From: Erysipelotrichales bacterium
GTDB taxonomy: Bacteria; Bacillota_I; Bacilli_A; Acholeplasmatales; WRBM01
DNA: 61,083 nt
Assembly (NCBI GenBank): GCA_009784525.1
Contig: WRBM01000009.1
Location: 1-61,083, forward strand
Reading direction: 5' to 3'
Each line of letters starts with the position of its first letter. The stretch's first letter is position 1. Below, piece after piece: positions 9,801 to 19,769 of the stretch. The position numbers and the translations under genes were made by a program. Under the pieces are notes generated by a model. It did not search any database. It was given only the letters and a program-made list of their open reading frames with translations, and was not told the origin of the DNA.

Positions 9801-10793
9801 AATCCTTACATTCGTGTTTTGCGTTACGCTTGCGAAGTTCCCATGTGACCCAACAATTCCAGCCGACATAGTTCCATGCCCATGTGGGTCTTCCAAAACA
9901 TTCGCAGGGCGACGGTTTGAAGTTAAAAAACAAGCGAATAAATGAGTATCAACTCTACTTGCCAAACCTGGATGACTTGCTTCGACTCCAGTATCCATAA
10001 TTCCAACTCTTACTATGTTCGTACTGTTAGTACCTACGATACTCCAAGCACCTTGCGCGTTAATTCTATCTAGACTCCAATGCCCTGTGCTTGCTTGCGC
10101 TGGACTAATTCCTGCATAAGCGTGAGGCGAGTTTTCTTCTGCACTATACCCATATCCGTAATCCATTATTGGCAAGACATTCTGTCTAATAAAGTCTGGA
10201 CTAGCACTTAATATACCATCCATTCTTTCCAATCTTCTTACTTTGTTAAGCACATTTTGGTGAGATGGATTTCTAAGTCTTAGAATTACAATTCTCCTGT
10301 AATTCTCCAAATCTACACTTTGGTTTAACGAATTATCTAACGAATTGTCCAATGAGTTTGAAAAACTTCTAGCGCTGGAAGAGTTCATAGGGTCTAATTG
10401 GGCTCTTGCCATTTCCAAACCAGGTGTTAGTTCTTCGACATCATTACGGAAATAGTTCCTAACCTCAGGAAAGTCTGCCAGTGTCAAACACTGCATCAGG
10501 CTTCTTCTGCTTGCTCTCAGGTTTTTAACCACAATAACTGTTTCAGGGCAAAAGTCGTCTGCCAGCGTTGCTTGACTATAAATGGTTGCTTCATATGGAG
10601 CTTCACGCAACAGAAACTCTGAATTATTTTCATGTGGCAGGCTTGCACTCTCTGGGCCGCGCCCGATAACTTCTCGCTCCAGTGCATATGCATTAAAATC
10701 TATTTGCGATGATGTTGCAACAGTAATGCTTACAACAACGAGCATTAGCATGCTCGTGAGTAATGTTGTTTTCTTAAAAAGAAAGTTTTTCAT
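6849..10793 (-). CDS. secreted subtilisin-family (S8) protease with BspA-like leucine-rich repeats and BIG2 domain
   Basis: This is a 1314-residue exported serine protease. It has a signal peptide (about 37 residues, ending near NAYA) and an N-terminal prodomain-like region with an S/N/D/L-rich repeat at 145-160. The S8 domain spans about 230-535, with catalytic Asp267 (MDTG), His306 (HGHGT), oxyanion Asn397 (SAGNEG) and Ser479 (GTSSAAP), all intact. Seven or so LRR_5/BspA repeats follow (about 540-800), then beta-rich modules like pre-peptidase C-terminal domains and a BIG2 module. The start ATG follows AAGGGGG. It is monocistronic and convergent with the other secreted protein. It probably digests or processes extracellular or surface proteins; the repeats suggest a binding role. 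No sortase signal is seen. Confidence 0.92.
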   Translation of the reverse strand: MKNFLFKKTTLLTSMLMLVVVSITVATSSQIDFNAYALEREVIGRGPESASLPHENNSEFLLREAPYEATIYSQATLADDFCPETVIVVKNLRASRRSLMQCLTLADFPEVRNYFRNDVEELTPGLEMARAQLDPMNSSSARSFSNSLDNSLDNSLNQSVDLENYRRIVILRLRNPSHQNVLNKVRRLERMDGILSASPDFIRQNVLPIMDYGYGYSAEENSPHAYAGISPAQASTGHWSLDRINAQGAWSIVGTNSTNIVRVGIMDTGVEASHPGLASRVDTHLFACFLTSNRRPANVLEDPHGHGTMSAGIVGSHGNFASVTQNTNVRIVSLRIWNDVGSGNSSMALTAIQFAAANGIHILNMSGGWYSNWNTYDVSLRASIQAFNGLFVASAGNEGTNNDGNNPAFPASYRLPNLISVGASNRHDQRSVWNSSQSSNFGATTVCIFAPGGNQGTASVENIRTTNRGNGFAWYNGTSSAAPFVAGVAALMLSVTPNLNPIMLRNIIMETADRPSALNGLSISNGRVNAYAAVSAARIWITRDLPNNEIEILGITRNIIGSIEIPNVINGRIVTSIGDFAFFWENGLQGVSFQYGSQVRRIGDFAFADTPNLQNVTLPLNLTHIGFRAFAAARNLESLTLPDSLTSIGSEAFWNTGLRSINIPPQITFIPQGAFRESLNLETVNIQGNVTSISDAAFQNTPSLTNINLPNSLTTIGRYAFQRTGLKEIRIPSSVNSIGSNAFADSEFLHSIHMSRETPPNLINQNAFANTPFLRIYVPNHRLMAYKNAHNWLVHSDIIRPSDFVGLMELQPLRGFTASNHANLSVGDNALFGINAVEGIYRLSITGEIPIRVTLFGPNFKLLESISSNASRTVNLTRNFVGVYYIAVEFIITNGTGRVDLSIAAAITDVFATNNERNILPYLIDGRGRFAFQNWGTRFVEFQLSATGGMQFPHDGIIIRDAQGNIVADNLRQARTREGHNVITAFLPRSGWFYIDIDLNVNQVNQLFLTLSLLEYSQPDFLNTALRTDFLQIAESGRNEQLVGIVLSPGAVINVEIFYSGISSSNAIFVLMQRAGTNITVLEVENISGFSSFTFKLTSGTYYLGFLNAGINNFVMMSVSRIITETGSHQLVTDPSWASLRGSEVTINNGLPGANTITQGFTRLIYLANQESRQNFTWHSSDPNVAQITNYGTVLAMPVSSITNVRIIAICRQNPGRVFYRDLVIMPENSNVAITINHAMTMSRSGGNISLNSVNVPINLIQLYDWSSPSPFIEVSPWGPVWSTAPLTVGQTFTIIGNYQLNQRVTIIITVTIV

Positions 10794-11201
10794 TTTATTT
10801 CCCCCTTAAATTTTGTTTTATTTCACTTGTATTCTAATTGAATCTATTATCAAGGTAATTGGTGTTGTGCTCCCATTTACATTTGTTATATTTTTACTAC
10901 TTGCCTCCTTTTTTCAAAATCTATCTTACGCCCTTTATTTAACGGCAGAACTCTGTAAGCGTTTTATAGTTAGAATTATTTTAACTTATTTTTCAACATA
11001 AATCAACATTTTGCGCCCGACAAATCTCGACAGGCCTTATGTTTTTGTCGTGCGCTTTTTATCAAAATTAGCTGAATTGATTTGTTGCGCTCAAATTTGA
11101 ATTAAATGATTAACAATGTTTTATTTAAAAAAGATACCCCTGCGGGCAATGAAAAATTTATTAAGCAGGCTAAACTGGAAATATTGAAATGAATTATAAT
11201 A
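10794..11201. other. long non-coding stretch upstream of the subtilase
   Basis: No convincing gene is present in about 400 bases. It contains the subtilase ribosome site, an AAAGGAGG run on the minus strand near 10908-10914 with no useful ORF behind it, and the hairpin/20-mer motif at 11013-11055 that matches the one upstream of the BIG2 gene. Confidence 0.5.
11013..11055 (-). promoter_or_regulatory. hairpin and 20-base motif upstream of the subtilase
   Basis: The arms GCGCCCGACAAA (11013-11024) and TTTGTCGTGCGC (11044-11055) can pair with one mismatch. On the minus strand 11032-11013 reads TGTCGAGATTTGTCGGGCGC, 19 of 20 identical to the motif before the BIG2 secreted protein, and in the same orientation relative to the gene it precedes. 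The hairpin lies about 220 nt before the subtilase start. The run TTTTT on the plus side means a terminator role on that strand cannot be excluded. Confidence 0.5.
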
Positions 11202-11241
11202 CAAAAAATGCATTCAGCGGTGTTGCCAAGCGCTGAATGCA
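11202..11241 (-). terminator. terminator of the HD-domain gene
   Basis: The 11-bp stem TGCATTCAGCG / CGCTGAATGCA is followed on the minus strand by TTTTTTG. It closes the 11302-11976 gene. Confidence 0.88.
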
Positions 11242-11301
11242 TTCAAAAAGAGTGTTTTATCAAACTAAATTAATTTTGTTTTAATTTTATACAAGCTCAT
11301 A

Positions 11302-11976
11302 TTAAACAATTTTAGCATCATTAATAAACAATTCAAAATCAGCACCTAAAAAAGTTGCGGCACGCCGGCACATAATCATTCTGCCTAGAAATATTTCAAA
11401 ATAATCCATAACTGGTGTAAATTCAATATCAATATCTAAACAAAGTCTGATCTTAGTTTTGTTTGCTGCTTTGATAAACTTTATTTCAGAGCGGGTAACA
11501 GCGTAATTAACCCGATCATGAATATCATTAATAATATTATCCATACAAGTTTCCTGGACTCTTGAGCGGCGCACATCTGCCTTATCAGCAATAATAAGAG
11601 CCGCTGAGACGGCGCTGATAGGTTTACCTGTATTTTCATCATGGTTTCCGATTGCACTGCAGACGATGCCGATATCTTTATAATCCATGTCATGTTTTTC
11701 TAAAATATTTCTGGCTATTTCAGCTCCACTTGCTGCATGAAAAGTACGATTTATCATATTACCGATATCATGAAGTAAACCAGCTATTTTTCCTAATTCC
11801 GCATGTTCTTTAGAATGCCCAAGTTCTCTTAGAATCTTCGCAGCTGTTTCTGCAGTAAGTGATAAGTGCGGAAAGCTGTGCTCAGTAAATCCAAGCGCTT
11901 TAAGTGCTTCATTTCCCGCTTCAATATAAGCGCGGACTTGTTCATCTTTTTTGAGTATTTCATATGTTACAGCCAT
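11302..11976 (-). CDS. HD-domain phosphohydrolase
   Basis: This 224-residue cytoplasmic protein has an HD metal-dependent hydrolase domain: H37, the HD pair at 69-70 (LLHDIGN), H80, and a D-x-A-D segment near 131-134. Such proteins cleave phosphate esters of nucleotides or act on signalling nucleotides; the substrate here is not readable. The gene stands alone with its own promoter at 12149-12177 and terminator. A broken toxin-gene tail lies in its 5' leader. It is not RelA, which would carry a synthetase domain, nor the larger RNase Y. Confidence 0.82.
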   Translation of the reverse strand: MAVTYEILKKDEQVRAYIEAGNEALKALGFTEHSFPHLSLTAETAAKILRELGHSKEHAELGKIAGLLHDIGNMINRTFHAASGAEIARNILEKHDMDYKDIGIVCSAIGNHDENTGKPISAVSAALIIADKADVRRSRVQETCMDNIINDIHDRVNYAVTRSEIKFIKAANKTKIRLCLDIDIEFTPVMDYFEIFLGRMIMCRRAATFLGADFELFINDAKIV

Positions 11977-12032
11977 AAATTATTTGTATGCTTTATTGGC
12001 ATACTACTCCTCTACATTATTTTTCATAAAAA

Positions 12033-12140
12033 TTATTCATAGTGTGTCTATAGTTTTACGATATCATTTTCTATTATTTGATAAACTAAGCGATGTTGAA
12101 TATTAATTCTTCTATAAGAACGCAACTGATAAATTACCAA
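12033..12140 (-). pseudogene. remnant of a YoeB/Txe-family toxin (C-terminal end only)
   Basis: On the minus strand the frame from 12140 reads ...YRRINIQHRLVYQ..., the conserved C-terminal core of YoeB/Txe ribosome-dependent mRNA interferases. It then hits an in-frame TAG (12048-12050) and continues as T-H-Y-E-stop, matching the family's terminal H-Y-E. The N-terminal half and any antitoxin gene are missing. This is a dead fragment now lying in the leader of the HD gene. The call rests on the RRIN-QHRLVY signature, which is very characteristic. Confidence 0.8.
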
Positions 12141-12148
12141 CTAACAAT

Positions 12149-12177
12149 ATTATATCAGACAAAAATGCGGATGCCAA
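12149..12177 (-). promoter_or_regulatory. sigma-A promoter for the HD gene
   Basis: On the minus strand TTGGCA (12177-12172), a 17-base spacer and TATAAT (12154-12149). The transcript would start near 12142, run through the toxin remnant and reach the HD gene. It may have been the toxin's own promoter. Confidence 0.75.
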
Positions 12178-12237
12178 TCATTTTCTTCATAATTCAGTAA
12201 ATATTTTACTCTAGAAAAAGAAAAGTATGCTTGAAAG

Positions 12238-12262
12238 AAAAAAACCTTCTTCGGAAGGTTTT
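12238..12262 (-). terminator. terminator of rpsU
   Basis: The stem AAAACCTTC / GAAGGTTTT with a CGAA tetraloop is followed by T on the minus strand, immediately after the rpsU stop. Confidence 0.88.
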
Positions 12263-12265
12263 AAA

Positions 12266-12439
12266 TTAATATTTTTTAGTTTTAGCAACCATACGTTTCT
12301 GTTTACGCTTGTCGCTTGGTTTTTCATAATATTCGCGTTTACGAACTTCCGCAAGGGTTCCAGAACGTGAAACTTCGCGCTTAAATCTCTTTAAAGCATC
12401 TTCAATCGTCTCTTTTTCACGTAATACTGTTTTAGGCAT
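12266..12439 (-). CDS. rpsU: 30S ribosomal protein S21
   Basis: This is a 57-residue, Lys/Arg-rich protein starting M-P-K-T-V and carrying the S21 pattern of charged N-terminal helix, [17 protein letters not shown] and basic tail. It starts with ATG at 12439 behind GGGAGG. S21 joins the 30S platform near the anti-Shine-Dalgarno region. The gene lies between mtaB and the HD gene, as in many Bacillota, with its own promoter and terminator. Confidence 0.97.
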   Translation of the reverse strand: MPKTVLREKETIEDALKRFKREVSRSGTLAEVRKREYYEKPSDKRKQKRMVAKTKKY

Positions 12440-12479
12440 TTACAAAGCCTCCCTTCCAGACTAAAATTTTACTCCAAAT

Positions 12480-12508
12480 ATTATACTATATTTATTTTCG
12501 TTTGTAAA
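12480..12508 (-). promoter_or_regulatory. sigma-A promoter for rpsU
   Basis: On the minus strand TTTACA (12508-12503), a 17-base spacer and TATAAT (12485-12480), about 40 nt before the rpsU start. Confidence 0.7.
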
Positions 12509-12562
12509 TAGGCTTGCGCAATTTTCACAATTATTTTTCAAAAACCGACAATTGTTTGTTAA

Positions 12563-13861
12563 TTATTGACTAAAAATCTGACCATAAATCACTGTTTTTG
12601 TAATTTTGGTTATTGTGATTGCTATAATTTCACCTATTTTAATTTCAGAGCCTGAAACAAAGACCCTTAAATAATTTGTTGTGTAGCCTTGAAAATATTT
12701 TCCATCTGTTGATTCAGGAATAAATTCAAGGGTTTTACCAATAAAAGCCTGAGCGTATCTCTGGCCAGTTAATATACTCAAATCCCTTAATTTTTTCGCT
12801 CTTTCTTTTTTTATTATTTCTGGAATTTGATTTGGCAATTTTTCCGCAACTGTATTTTCTCTTACTGAATAAGGAAAAACATGAAGGCGCATGAATCCTA
12901 CTTCTTCAATAACTTTAACAGTTTCTTCAAAATCAGCTTCCGTCTCTCCTGGAAAACCTACCATTACATCACTGCTAATCGCTAAATCAGGTACTGCTTT
13001 TTTTAATTTTTTTACAATATCCAGAAATTGTTCTTGTGAATAGTTTCTATTCATAGCCTTTAAAATTTTACTTGAACCACTTTGAAGGGGAATGTGCAGA
13101 TGTTTGCATAAAGGAGCATTTTTTAGTAACTCAATTAACTCAGTTGTAATTTCCGTTATCTCTAAAGATGAGATCCGCAGACTAAGAAGTTTCGGACAGT
13201 TTTTTGTTAAATCTTTAATTAACTCAGTTAGAGAATAGTTAATATCTCTTCCGTAAGAGCCCGTGTGAATGCCACTTAGAACGATTTCCGGATAACCAGC
13301 ATTAGTTACCTTATCAATTAACTCAATCGTTTTCTTTGGATCACGACTCTTTCCAGGTCCCCTGACAAAAGGTACAATGCAGTATGAACAAAAGCTATCA
13401 CAACCATCTTGGATTTTAACAAAAGCCCTAGTATTAGAAAATTCAATAGCCTCCGTATCATCAAAATTGATACTTTGCATAATATCGGTGACATTAATTA
13501 TTTGCTTTTTTTGTTTTTTTAGTTCTGGAATTAAATCAGCAATCTGATTTTTATTTTCATTGCCAATAATTAAATCGACACCATTTAAATCCGCAATCGT
13601 CTCTGGCTTACTTTGTGAGTAACAACCCATAATGCATAATAGTGCATTAAGTGGTTTTCTTTTCGCTGTCTGATTGATTAATTTTCGACTTTTTGAATCA
13701 CTAGCTTGCGTAACTGTGCATGTATTTATTACATAGACATCTGCTTCTTCAGAAAAATTAACGCGTTCATAATTTCTTTCTTTAAGCTTATTCCAAAGCG
13801 CCTCGGTCTCAAAAGTATTTACCTTACAGCCAAGCGTAAAAAATGCGACTTTATAGCTCAT
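12563..13861 (-). CDS. mtaB: tRNA (t6A37) methylthiotransferase MtaB
   Basis: A radical-SAM enzyme that converts t6A37 to ms2t6A37 in ANN-decoding tRNAs. The 432-residue protein has an N-terminal UPF0004 domain with cluster-binding Cys (LGCKVN, NTCTVT, MGCYSQ), the radical-SAM motif CDSFCSYC near residue 151 and a C-terminal TRAM-like stretch. The NTCTVT signature and LGCKVNTFE start point to MtaB/YqeV rather than MiaB or RimO. It overlaps rsmE by 11 nt in the operon downstream of dnaJ. Confidence 0.93.
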   Translation of the reverse strand: MSYKVAFFTLGCKVNTFETEALWNKLKERNYERVNFSEEADVYVINTCTVTQASDSKSRKLINQTAKRKPLNALLCIMGCYSQSKPETIADLNGVDLIIGNENKNQIADLIPELKKQKKQIINVTDIMQSINFDDTEAIEFSNTRAFVKIQDGCDSFCSYCIVPFVRGPGKSRDPKKTIELIDKVTNAGYPEIVLSGIHTGSYGRDINYSLTELIKDLTKNCPKLLSLRISSLEITEITTELIELLKNAPLCKHLHIPLQSGSSKILKAMNRNYSQEQFLDIVKKLKKAVPDLAISSDVMVGFPGETEADFEETVKVIEEVGFMRLHVFPYSVRENTVAEKLPNQIPEIIKKERAKKLRDLSILTGQRYAQAFIGKTLEFIPESTDGKYFQGYTTNYLRVFVSGSEIKIGEIIAITITKITKTVIYGQIFSQ

Positions 13862-14567
13862 ATTGATAAATAAGCATTGAAAGAAAAGTTAAAGGTGCCG
13901 TTTCAGCCCTTAAGATTCTCTTGCCTAAACTAATTGATTGGAAATTATTGTTTTTTAAGTATTCAAATTCTGAATTACTGATTCCACCTTCTGGCCCAAA
14001 CAAAACACCAATTTTAGAACCAGGTGTTATTTTTTCAAAATATTTTTTCATAGTGTTTTCCGTTTCTCTTTCATAACAGACAAATAAATAGTCATAATCT
14101 TTAAATAAAACTTTTCTCAAATCCTCTATTGCTAAAATCTCCGGAATAAAGTTTCTTTCTGCCTGCTCAGCCGCTTCTTTACAGATTCTTTTTAGCCGAA
14201 TAGTTCTTTCTGTTCTTTTTCTTTCATCTAATTTAACGATAGATCTTTCCATCATAACTGGCTTAATTTTAGCTGCGCCAAGTTCAGTAGCTTTTTCACA
14301 AATAAAGTCTAACTTATCACCTTTTGGAAAACCAACAAAAAGAGTGACCTCGATTTTTAGTTCACTGTCACCCGTATTTTCCTTGATTACATTAAATCTA
14401 ACAACTTCATTGGCAAATTCCGTGATTTGGCATAAAAAAGCTTTTCGCTTAAAACAGACAATAATATTATCTCCTGTTTTCATTCTTAAGACATTTTTTA
14501 TGTGATGAAAATCAGCTTTGATATAAGCGCCAGTAAATTCTGTTTCGGAGATAAAGTAACGCTGCAT
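13851..14567 (-). CDS. rsmE: 16S rRNA m3U1498 methyltransferase RsmE
   Basis: A SPOUT-fold methyltransferase that makes m3U1498 in 16S rRNA. The 238-residue protein has the RsmE N-terminal PUA-like domain (MQRYF, HHIKNVLRMKTGD) and the SAM-knot motifs GPEGGIS, LGKRILRAETA. It shares one base with the upstream membrane gene and overlaps mtaB. In Bacillota prmA usually sits between dnaJ and rsmE; here that slot is taken by an unrelated membrane protein. Confidence 0.94.
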   Translation of the reverse strand: MQRYFISETEFTGAYIKADFHHIKNVLRMKTGDNIIVCFKRKAFLCQITEFANEVVRFNVIKENTGDSELKIEVTLFVGFPKGDKLDFICEKATELGAAKIKPVMMERSIVKLDERKRTERTIRLKRICKEAAEQAERNFIPEILAIEDLRKVLFKDYDYLFVCYERETENTMKKYFEKITPGSKIGVLFGPEGGISNSEFEYLKNNNFQSISLGKRILRAETAPLTFLSMLIYQYEL

Positions 14568-15070
14568 TACTTATCTTTTTTCTGGAATTTACAAAGGGCA
14601 AGTAAAATAATTGACAAGAAAATTGGTGGCGCAAAAAAGTAAAAGCTAACAAGAAAAGCATTTACAGAAAGTCCTGTGCGCAAGTTATCAACAATACTTA
14701 CAATCATAATTAAGGATGTTATAATTAAACAAACCAATCCTACTTTAAAGAAAAAATTTGGATAATCTTTCTCCTTAACATCAGAGACAATAAAGTTATA
14801 TTCCTCTTCGCTCATTTTTTCTGGAACCAATACTTCTTTTCCAAATCCGTTTTCCGGATTTAGAACACGGACAAAAACAACTTCGCCATTTAGCAAATAA
14901 CTGGAAAAATTCTCATAGGCAATTTCTGCATCCTCAATTTCTTGATAAGAGGCATCTAATTCCTCAAGTTCTAAACGCTCAAAATATCCTAATGTGCATT
15001 TTTTTACCGCCCGAAATATTTCAACTTCAGCTTTTTTTGTTTGCATTCTTTTTTGGATTGCTTCATTCAT
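14567..15070 (-). CDS. two-helix membrane protein, unknown function
   Basis: This is a 167-residue protein with a charged, helical N-terminal half (about 1-100) and two membrane helices near 108-127 and 138-160. I recognise no family. It sits between dnaJ and rsmE and touches rsmE by one base, so it is probably cotranscribed with rsmE-mtaB. No promoter was identified, but the dnaJ terminator lies upstream. It occupies the place where prmA is common. Confidence 0.65.
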   Translation of the reverse strand: MNEAIQKRMQTKKAEVEIFRAVKKCTLGYFERLELEELDASYQEIEDAEIAYENFSSYLLNGEVVFVRVLNPENGFGKEVLVPEKMSEEEYNFIVSDVKEKDYPNFFFKVGLVCLIITSLIMIVSIVDNLRTGLSVNAFLVSFYFFAPPIFLSIILLALCKFQKKDK

Positions 15071-15149
15071 AAATTTTAACTCCTTAATTTTATACTATAA
15101 ATATTTTATAATATCTTAGCTAATCTTACAAGTATTTTAAACAATAATA

Positions 15150-15186
15150 TAATAAAAACGAACTTTTTTCCTTTAAAAGTTCGTTT
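15150..15186 (-). terminator. terminator of the hrcA-grpE-dnaK-dnaJ operon
   Basis: The 12-bp stem AAACGAACTTTT / AAAAGTTCGTTT is followed by T's on the minus strand, a few bases after the dnaJ stop. Confidence 0.88.
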
Positions 15187-15194
15187 ATTTGTTT

Positions 15195-16307
15195 TTATTT
15201 TTTAAAAAAGCCTTTAAATTTCTCCCAAGGAGTCTGTTTACTGGAAATTTCAACTTTCTGAAGTTCTTCAAAAAGCTTACGATGCTCAGCAGAAAGATTA
15301 GTTGGTGTTTCAATGCGAACAGTAACAATCATGTCACCTTTTCTTCGGCTTCTGACATCCTGAACGCCCTTTTCTTTCAATCTGATTTGTGCAGCACTTT
15401 GAGTTCCGGATGGGATTGTCATTTTAACATCGCCATGAATAGTTGGAACTTCAATAACTTTTCCTAAAGCCGCATCAGAAAACGAAATCGGAATTTCAAT
15501 TCTAATATCGTTTTTATCACGAGCAAAAAATTTGTGAGGCTTGACTTTAAAACGAATATATAAATCCCCGTTTGGCCCGCCATTATAGCCAGCTTCGCCA
15601 TAGTTTTCCATTCTTAAGCTTAGACCCGTATCAACACCAGCCGGAATATTAACATTAACTGTCTTTTTAACGCGATATCTTGCTTTACCGTGACATTTAA
15701 CACAAGCCTTCTTAATTTCACGACCAGTCCCTTTACATTTAGGACAAGCTGATTGAACTCTGGAAATTCCTAGAAGTCCTCGTTGCTCAACAATAACCCG
15801 GCCCGATCCTTTACATTTATCACAAGTAACAAGATCACTTTTAGAATAAGCACCAGTACCTGAACAAGTAGAACATTCATCTTCAACTTCTAATGAAACA
15901 TCCTTTTTAGTTCCAAATACTGCTTCTTCAAATTCCAAAGTCATAACCATTTCAACGTCATTACCAGCCGCTGGACGATTAGATTGTTGCGACCTGCCAC
16001 CACCAAAACCTTGAAAGACTTGTTCAAAAATATCGGAAAAGCCAAACCCACCGCCACCAAAATCAAAGCCTCCAAAACCTTGACCTTGAGCTTGATGACC
16101 AAACTGGTCGTATTGACTGCGTTTTTGTGGATCACTTAAAATCTCATTAGCTTCATTTACTTCTTTAAATTTCGCTTCTGCATCAGCGGCTTTGTTAACA
16201 TCGGGATGGTATTTTTTGGCCATACTGCGATAAGCTTTTTTTATTTCATCTTCACTGGCATTTTTACTAATCCCTAATACTTCATAATAATCTCTTTTAT
16301 CCGCCAT
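15195..16307 (-). CDS. dnaJ: chaperone DnaJ (Hsp40)
   Basis: The co-chaperone that delivers substrates to DnaK and stimulates its ATPase. Its 370 residues comprise a J domain with HPD (about 34-36), a Gly/Phe-rich linker ([12 protein letters not shown]), four CxxCxGxG-type zinc motifs ([32 protein letters not shown]) and C-terminal substrate domains. The last zinc repeat ends in KA rather than a second Gly, a small deviation. It is last in the heat-shock operon. Confidence 0.97.
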   Translation of the reverse strand: MADKRDYYEVLGISKNASEDEIKKAYRSMAKKYHPDVNKAADAEAKFKEVNEANEILSDPQKRSQYDQFGHQAQGQGFGGFDFGGGGFGFSDIFEQVFQGFGGGRSQQSNRPAAGNDVEMVMTLEFEEAVFGTKKDVSLEVEDECSTCSGTGAYSKSDLVTCDKCKGSGRVIVEQRGLLGISRVQSACPKCKGTGREIKKACVKCHGKARYRVKKTVNVNIPAGVDTGLSLRMENYGEAGYNGGPNGDLYIRFKVKPHKFFARDKNDIRIEIPISFSDAALGKVIEVPTIHGDVKMTIPSGTQSAAQIRLKEKGVQDVRSRRKGDMIVTVRIETPTNLSAEHRKLFEELQKVEISSKQTPWEKFKGFFKK

Positions 16308-16327
16308 ATAAGCTCCTTTGTTGCGAT

Positions 16328-18157
<1,830 letters not shown>

Positions 18158-18177
18158 TCATTTCTCCTTTTTTCTTT

Positions 18178-18726
18178 TTATTCGCTGATAATTACAATAC
18201 TTGGTTTAATAATACGCTCTTTATAAGTAAATCCTTTTTGGATTTCTTTGATTATCATATTTGGTTCAACACCATCAACTTTTTGTTTTTCCGCTGCCTG
18301 ATGATATTTTGGATCAAAGTTACCTTCAGCTTTAATTTCAGCTAACCCATCTTGCTTTAAAACCGCAAAAATCTGATCATTGACCATTTTAAAGCCCATC
18401 AAGAAGTTTTTAAGCATTTCGTTATCTGTAGGCATATTACAAACTACTTCTAGTTGTGTCAAGCCTGGTAATAAATCACTGATTAAATATGACGATGCAT
18501 ATTTAATATCTTGGATTTTTTCTTCTTGGGTCCGTTTTTTAAAGTTAGCTAATTCGGCACTGTTTCTTAAAAGTTTATCACTAAGAGTTCTAACCTCTTC
18601 TTCAAGTCTGGCAATTTTCTCTTTTGTTGATTCTGACTTTTTAGCCTTTGGTGCTGGTTCTTTAGTTTCCTGACAATCTTTGCAATGCTCTTCAGTCTCA
18701 CAATTATGCTTCATATTTTCTTTCAT
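18178..18726 (-). CDS. grpE: nucleotide exchange factor GrpE
   Basis: It releases ADP from DnaK. The 182-residue protein has an acidic, Cys/Lys-rich N-terminal tail, a long coiled coil (about 35-70) and the C-terminal wing with VDGVEPNMIIKEIQKGFTYK. The N-terminal region has a Cys-x6-Cys-x2-Cys pattern (residues about 9-19), unusual for GrpE and possibly incidental. It is the second gene of the operon. Confidence 0.96.
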   Translation of the reverse strand: MKENMKHNCETEEHCKDCQETKEPAPKAKKSESTKEKIARLEEEVRTLSDKLLRNSAELANFKKRTQEEKIQDIKYASSYLISDLLPGLTQLEVVCNMPTDNEMLKNFLMGFKMVNDQIFAVLKQDGLAEIKAEGNFDPKYHQAAEKQKVDGVEPNMIIKEIQKGFTYKERIIKPSIVIISE

Positions 18727-18740
18727 TAGGTTTCCTCTCT

Positions 18741-19757
18741 TTACTCATCAAATAGTTTTGTCATACTTTTAGCTAGATATTCGATTAATGGTATGACCTT
18801 TTTATATTCCATCCTCGTTGGTCCGATAACCGCTATCGTTCCGTAATCATCTTCTGTGATGCGATAAGGAACAGAAACGACTGTACAGTCATTCATGCGG
18901 ATAAATTGATTTTCGCCACCGATTCGCACACTTAAACTTTCTGGAAAATCCCGCATGACTTTTAAAACATTCTTTTCTTCCATGATTTCCATAAAGCCAC
19001 GTAACTTTTCGACGCTTTGAAATTCTGGTTGTAGAAAAGCCTTTGAGACTCCCGATAAGAAAAAACTATTTTCCATAAACTTTTCAAAGGTATTCAAAAA
19101 ACTATTTATCAAAGTTTCCTGATAATCCATATAATTCTTAATTTGCGTATCCGCAAGTTTATGATTGATTATTTCCTGAGCTTTTGTTAAAGGCACATCA
19201 TGTAATAATTCATCTAAGTTCTGAATAATTTTCTTTAAATCACTTAAGGAAAATTCCGGGGCTAGATGAATCTTTTGGTTTTCGACATGTCCAAGATTAG
19301 TGACTATCAGAAGAATTGCTTCATTTTGACTTAACGGAATAAATTCAAGCTTTTTAATCCGGCAATTTTGAAAATTAGGTCCTAAAGCTACTGTCGTATA
19401 ATTTGTTAAATCACTTAAAAGATTTAAGGCTTCTTTGATTGTTTCTTCCTTCGATAACTCTTTCTTAGAAAAAAGAGCATCAATTGCCGGAAAATCGGCT
19501 TCTGTCTGATCATCTCTAGTAAAAAGATTTTCAACATAATATTTATAACCTTTTTCCGAAGGCACACGGCCACTTGAAATATGCGTTTTTTCTAAAAAAC
19601 CTAATTCTTCAAGTTTAGCCATCTCAAAGCGAATAGTTGCGGAAGAAAATTCCAGATAAGGCTTATCAATCAAAAACTTTGAACCAATTGGCTCAACAGC
19701 TTTAACGTACTCTTCAACGATTGCTTTGAGGATTAATTTTTGACGATTGGAAAGCAT
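18741..19757 (-). CDS. hrcA: heat-shock repressor HrcA
   Basis: HrcA represses class I heat-shock genes by binding CIRCE and is tuned by chaperonin availability. The 338-residue protein has an N-terminal winged helix (LSNRQKLILKAIVEEYV, EPIGSKFL, SSATIR) and the GAF-like HrcA domain. It heads the operon and is autoregulated by the CIRCE-like sites just upstream of its start. Confidence 0.96.
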   Translation of the reverse strand: MLSNRQKLILKAIVEEYVKAVEPIGSKFLIDKPYLEFSSATIRFEMAKLEELGFLEKTHISSGRVPSEKGYKYYVENLFTRDDQTEADFPAIDALFSKKELSKEETIKEALNLLSDLTNYTTVALGPNFQNCRIKKLEFIPLSQNEAILLIVTNLGHVENQKIHLAPEFSLSDLKKIIQNLDELLHDVPLTKAQEIINHKLADTQIKNYMDYQETLINSFLNTFEKFMENSFFLSGVSKAFLQPEFQSVEKLRGFMEIMEEKNVLKVMRDFPESLSVRIGGENQFIRMNDCTVVSVPYRITEDDYGTIAVIGPTRMEYKKVIPLIEYLAKSMTKLFDE

Positions 19758-19769
19758 CTTACACCGCCT

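Noticed and set aside
10813-11001. A 62-residue plus-strand hydrophobic frame
   Set aside because: No ribosome site and T-rich low-complexity composition; it lies across the subtilase leader.
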